This document shows, piece by piece, positions 17,546 to 17,913 of a stretch of DNA of 17,913 nt. The DNA is from Trachelipus rathkii (lineage: Eukaryota > Arthropoda > Malacostraca > Isopoda > Trachelipodidae): contig JABUQX010002903.1 of NCBI GenBank assembly GCA_015478945.1, positions 87,501-105,413 of the forward strand. The letters are read 5' to 3'. The notes below the pieces were generated by a model. That model saw nothing but the letters and a program-made list of their open reading frames with translations, did no database searches and had not been told where the DNA came from. The first letter of the stretch is position 1. Every line of letters begins with the position of its first letter. Made by a program: the position numbers and the translations under genes.

Positions 17546-17913
17546 ATAGAATACTCATAGAACACTAATAGAACATCACTAGATACTCCTTACGGTGATT
17601 GGGGTGTCTATGGGTAAATGTAAGTGTCTATAAGTGTCAATGGTATATGACAGGGTCAAGGCTGAAATATCATGGTCAAACAAGGTTAAGACATCAAAGT
17701 TGTAGGGGCACGTGTAGGCTAAGTGAAGGTTGGGTGGAGTCTAGGTGTCAGGTATATTGTGGGTATTCATAGGTGTAGGTGTAGGTTGGGTGAAGGCTAG
17801 AAGTATGCTAAAGTAGGCTAGGTAAAGGCTGGTGTGATAAATAGCAGGGTAGGCTAGTAAGGAAGCATTGGGTGAGGCACAGGTGTAGAAGGGCGCTAGG
17901 GGTGAAGGCTAGG

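Larger units (their letters stand above)
14130..17913. repeat. Right arm of the large inverted repeat (at least 3.78 kb, runs off the window)
   Basis: The reverse complement of about 9020-12887 with the same internal order: GC-rich inner module (14130-14280, containing two 44-bp-spaced GCGCCTG(T/C)GGGCGCACGCG phrases), CCAAT pair, 110-bp dimer, AT-rich single-copy-like part, GT arrays, TAATAAAAA array, AAAGCAGTAAA array, GC outer module, ATCAAAGATGA, GGCACTCACTT and the complement of the 39-bp minisatellite. Differences from the left arm are concentrated in the repeats, plus one replaced block at about 17602-17640. Confidence 0.9.

Overview
This is repeat-rich nuclear DNA of an animal, and I find no intact protein-coding gene and no RNA gene. 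The evidence is a degenerate LINE reverse transcriptase, a degenerate animal-type hAT transposase, other inverted-repeat elements and a very high density of microsatellites ((GA)n, (TA)n, (TC/TCTA)n, (CA)n). Such microsatellite density is seen in many arthropods, notably decapod crustaceans. An arthropod is therefore my best guess, but nothing in the window proves it.

Left third (1-6470), a transposon graveyard in (TA)n. A (GA)n tract runs straight into the RT and C-terminal part of a LINE broken by frameshifts and stops (61-1584). Next comes a candidate non-autonomous hAT-like element with CAGGGG ends (1779-4246). It carries two smaller inverted-repeat elements (2752-3216 and 3501-4174), each flanked on both sides by (TA)n. 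A second hAT-like element (4634-5785) holds the broken C-terminal half of a transposase of the zinc-finger MYM/52-kDa-repressor-like group. Diverged AT-rich repeats follow to about 6470.

Middle (6491-9497): two tandem copies of a roughly 1.49-kb compound repeat. Each copy contains a TGACCTTTT-rich block, two roughly 195-bp half-units, a (CA)n tract, a 39-bp CCTAGCC-type minisatellite and a TGAGTGCCA minisatellite.

Right half (about 9020-17913): a very large inverted repeat. The left arm (about 9020-12887) reappears as its reverse complement at 14130-17913, where it runs off the window. A spacer of about 1.24 kb separates the arms. In order from the outside in, the arms hold the 39-bp and TGAGTGCCA minisatellites, a CTTTGATG minisatellite, a GC-rich module, an array with nested hairpins built on TTTACTGCTTTAA, an A/T-rich array, (CA)n, single-copy-like AT-rich sequence, a 110-bp dimer, paired inverted CCAAT motifs and a second, expanded GC-rich module. 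Long inverted arms made of tandem repeats resemble foldback-type elements. An inverted segmental duplication is an equally good explanation. A simple read fold-back artefact is less likely, because part of one arm is replaced by unrelated sequence. This inverted structure is the most interesting thing here. No genes work together in this window; its content is mobile and satellite-like DNA.
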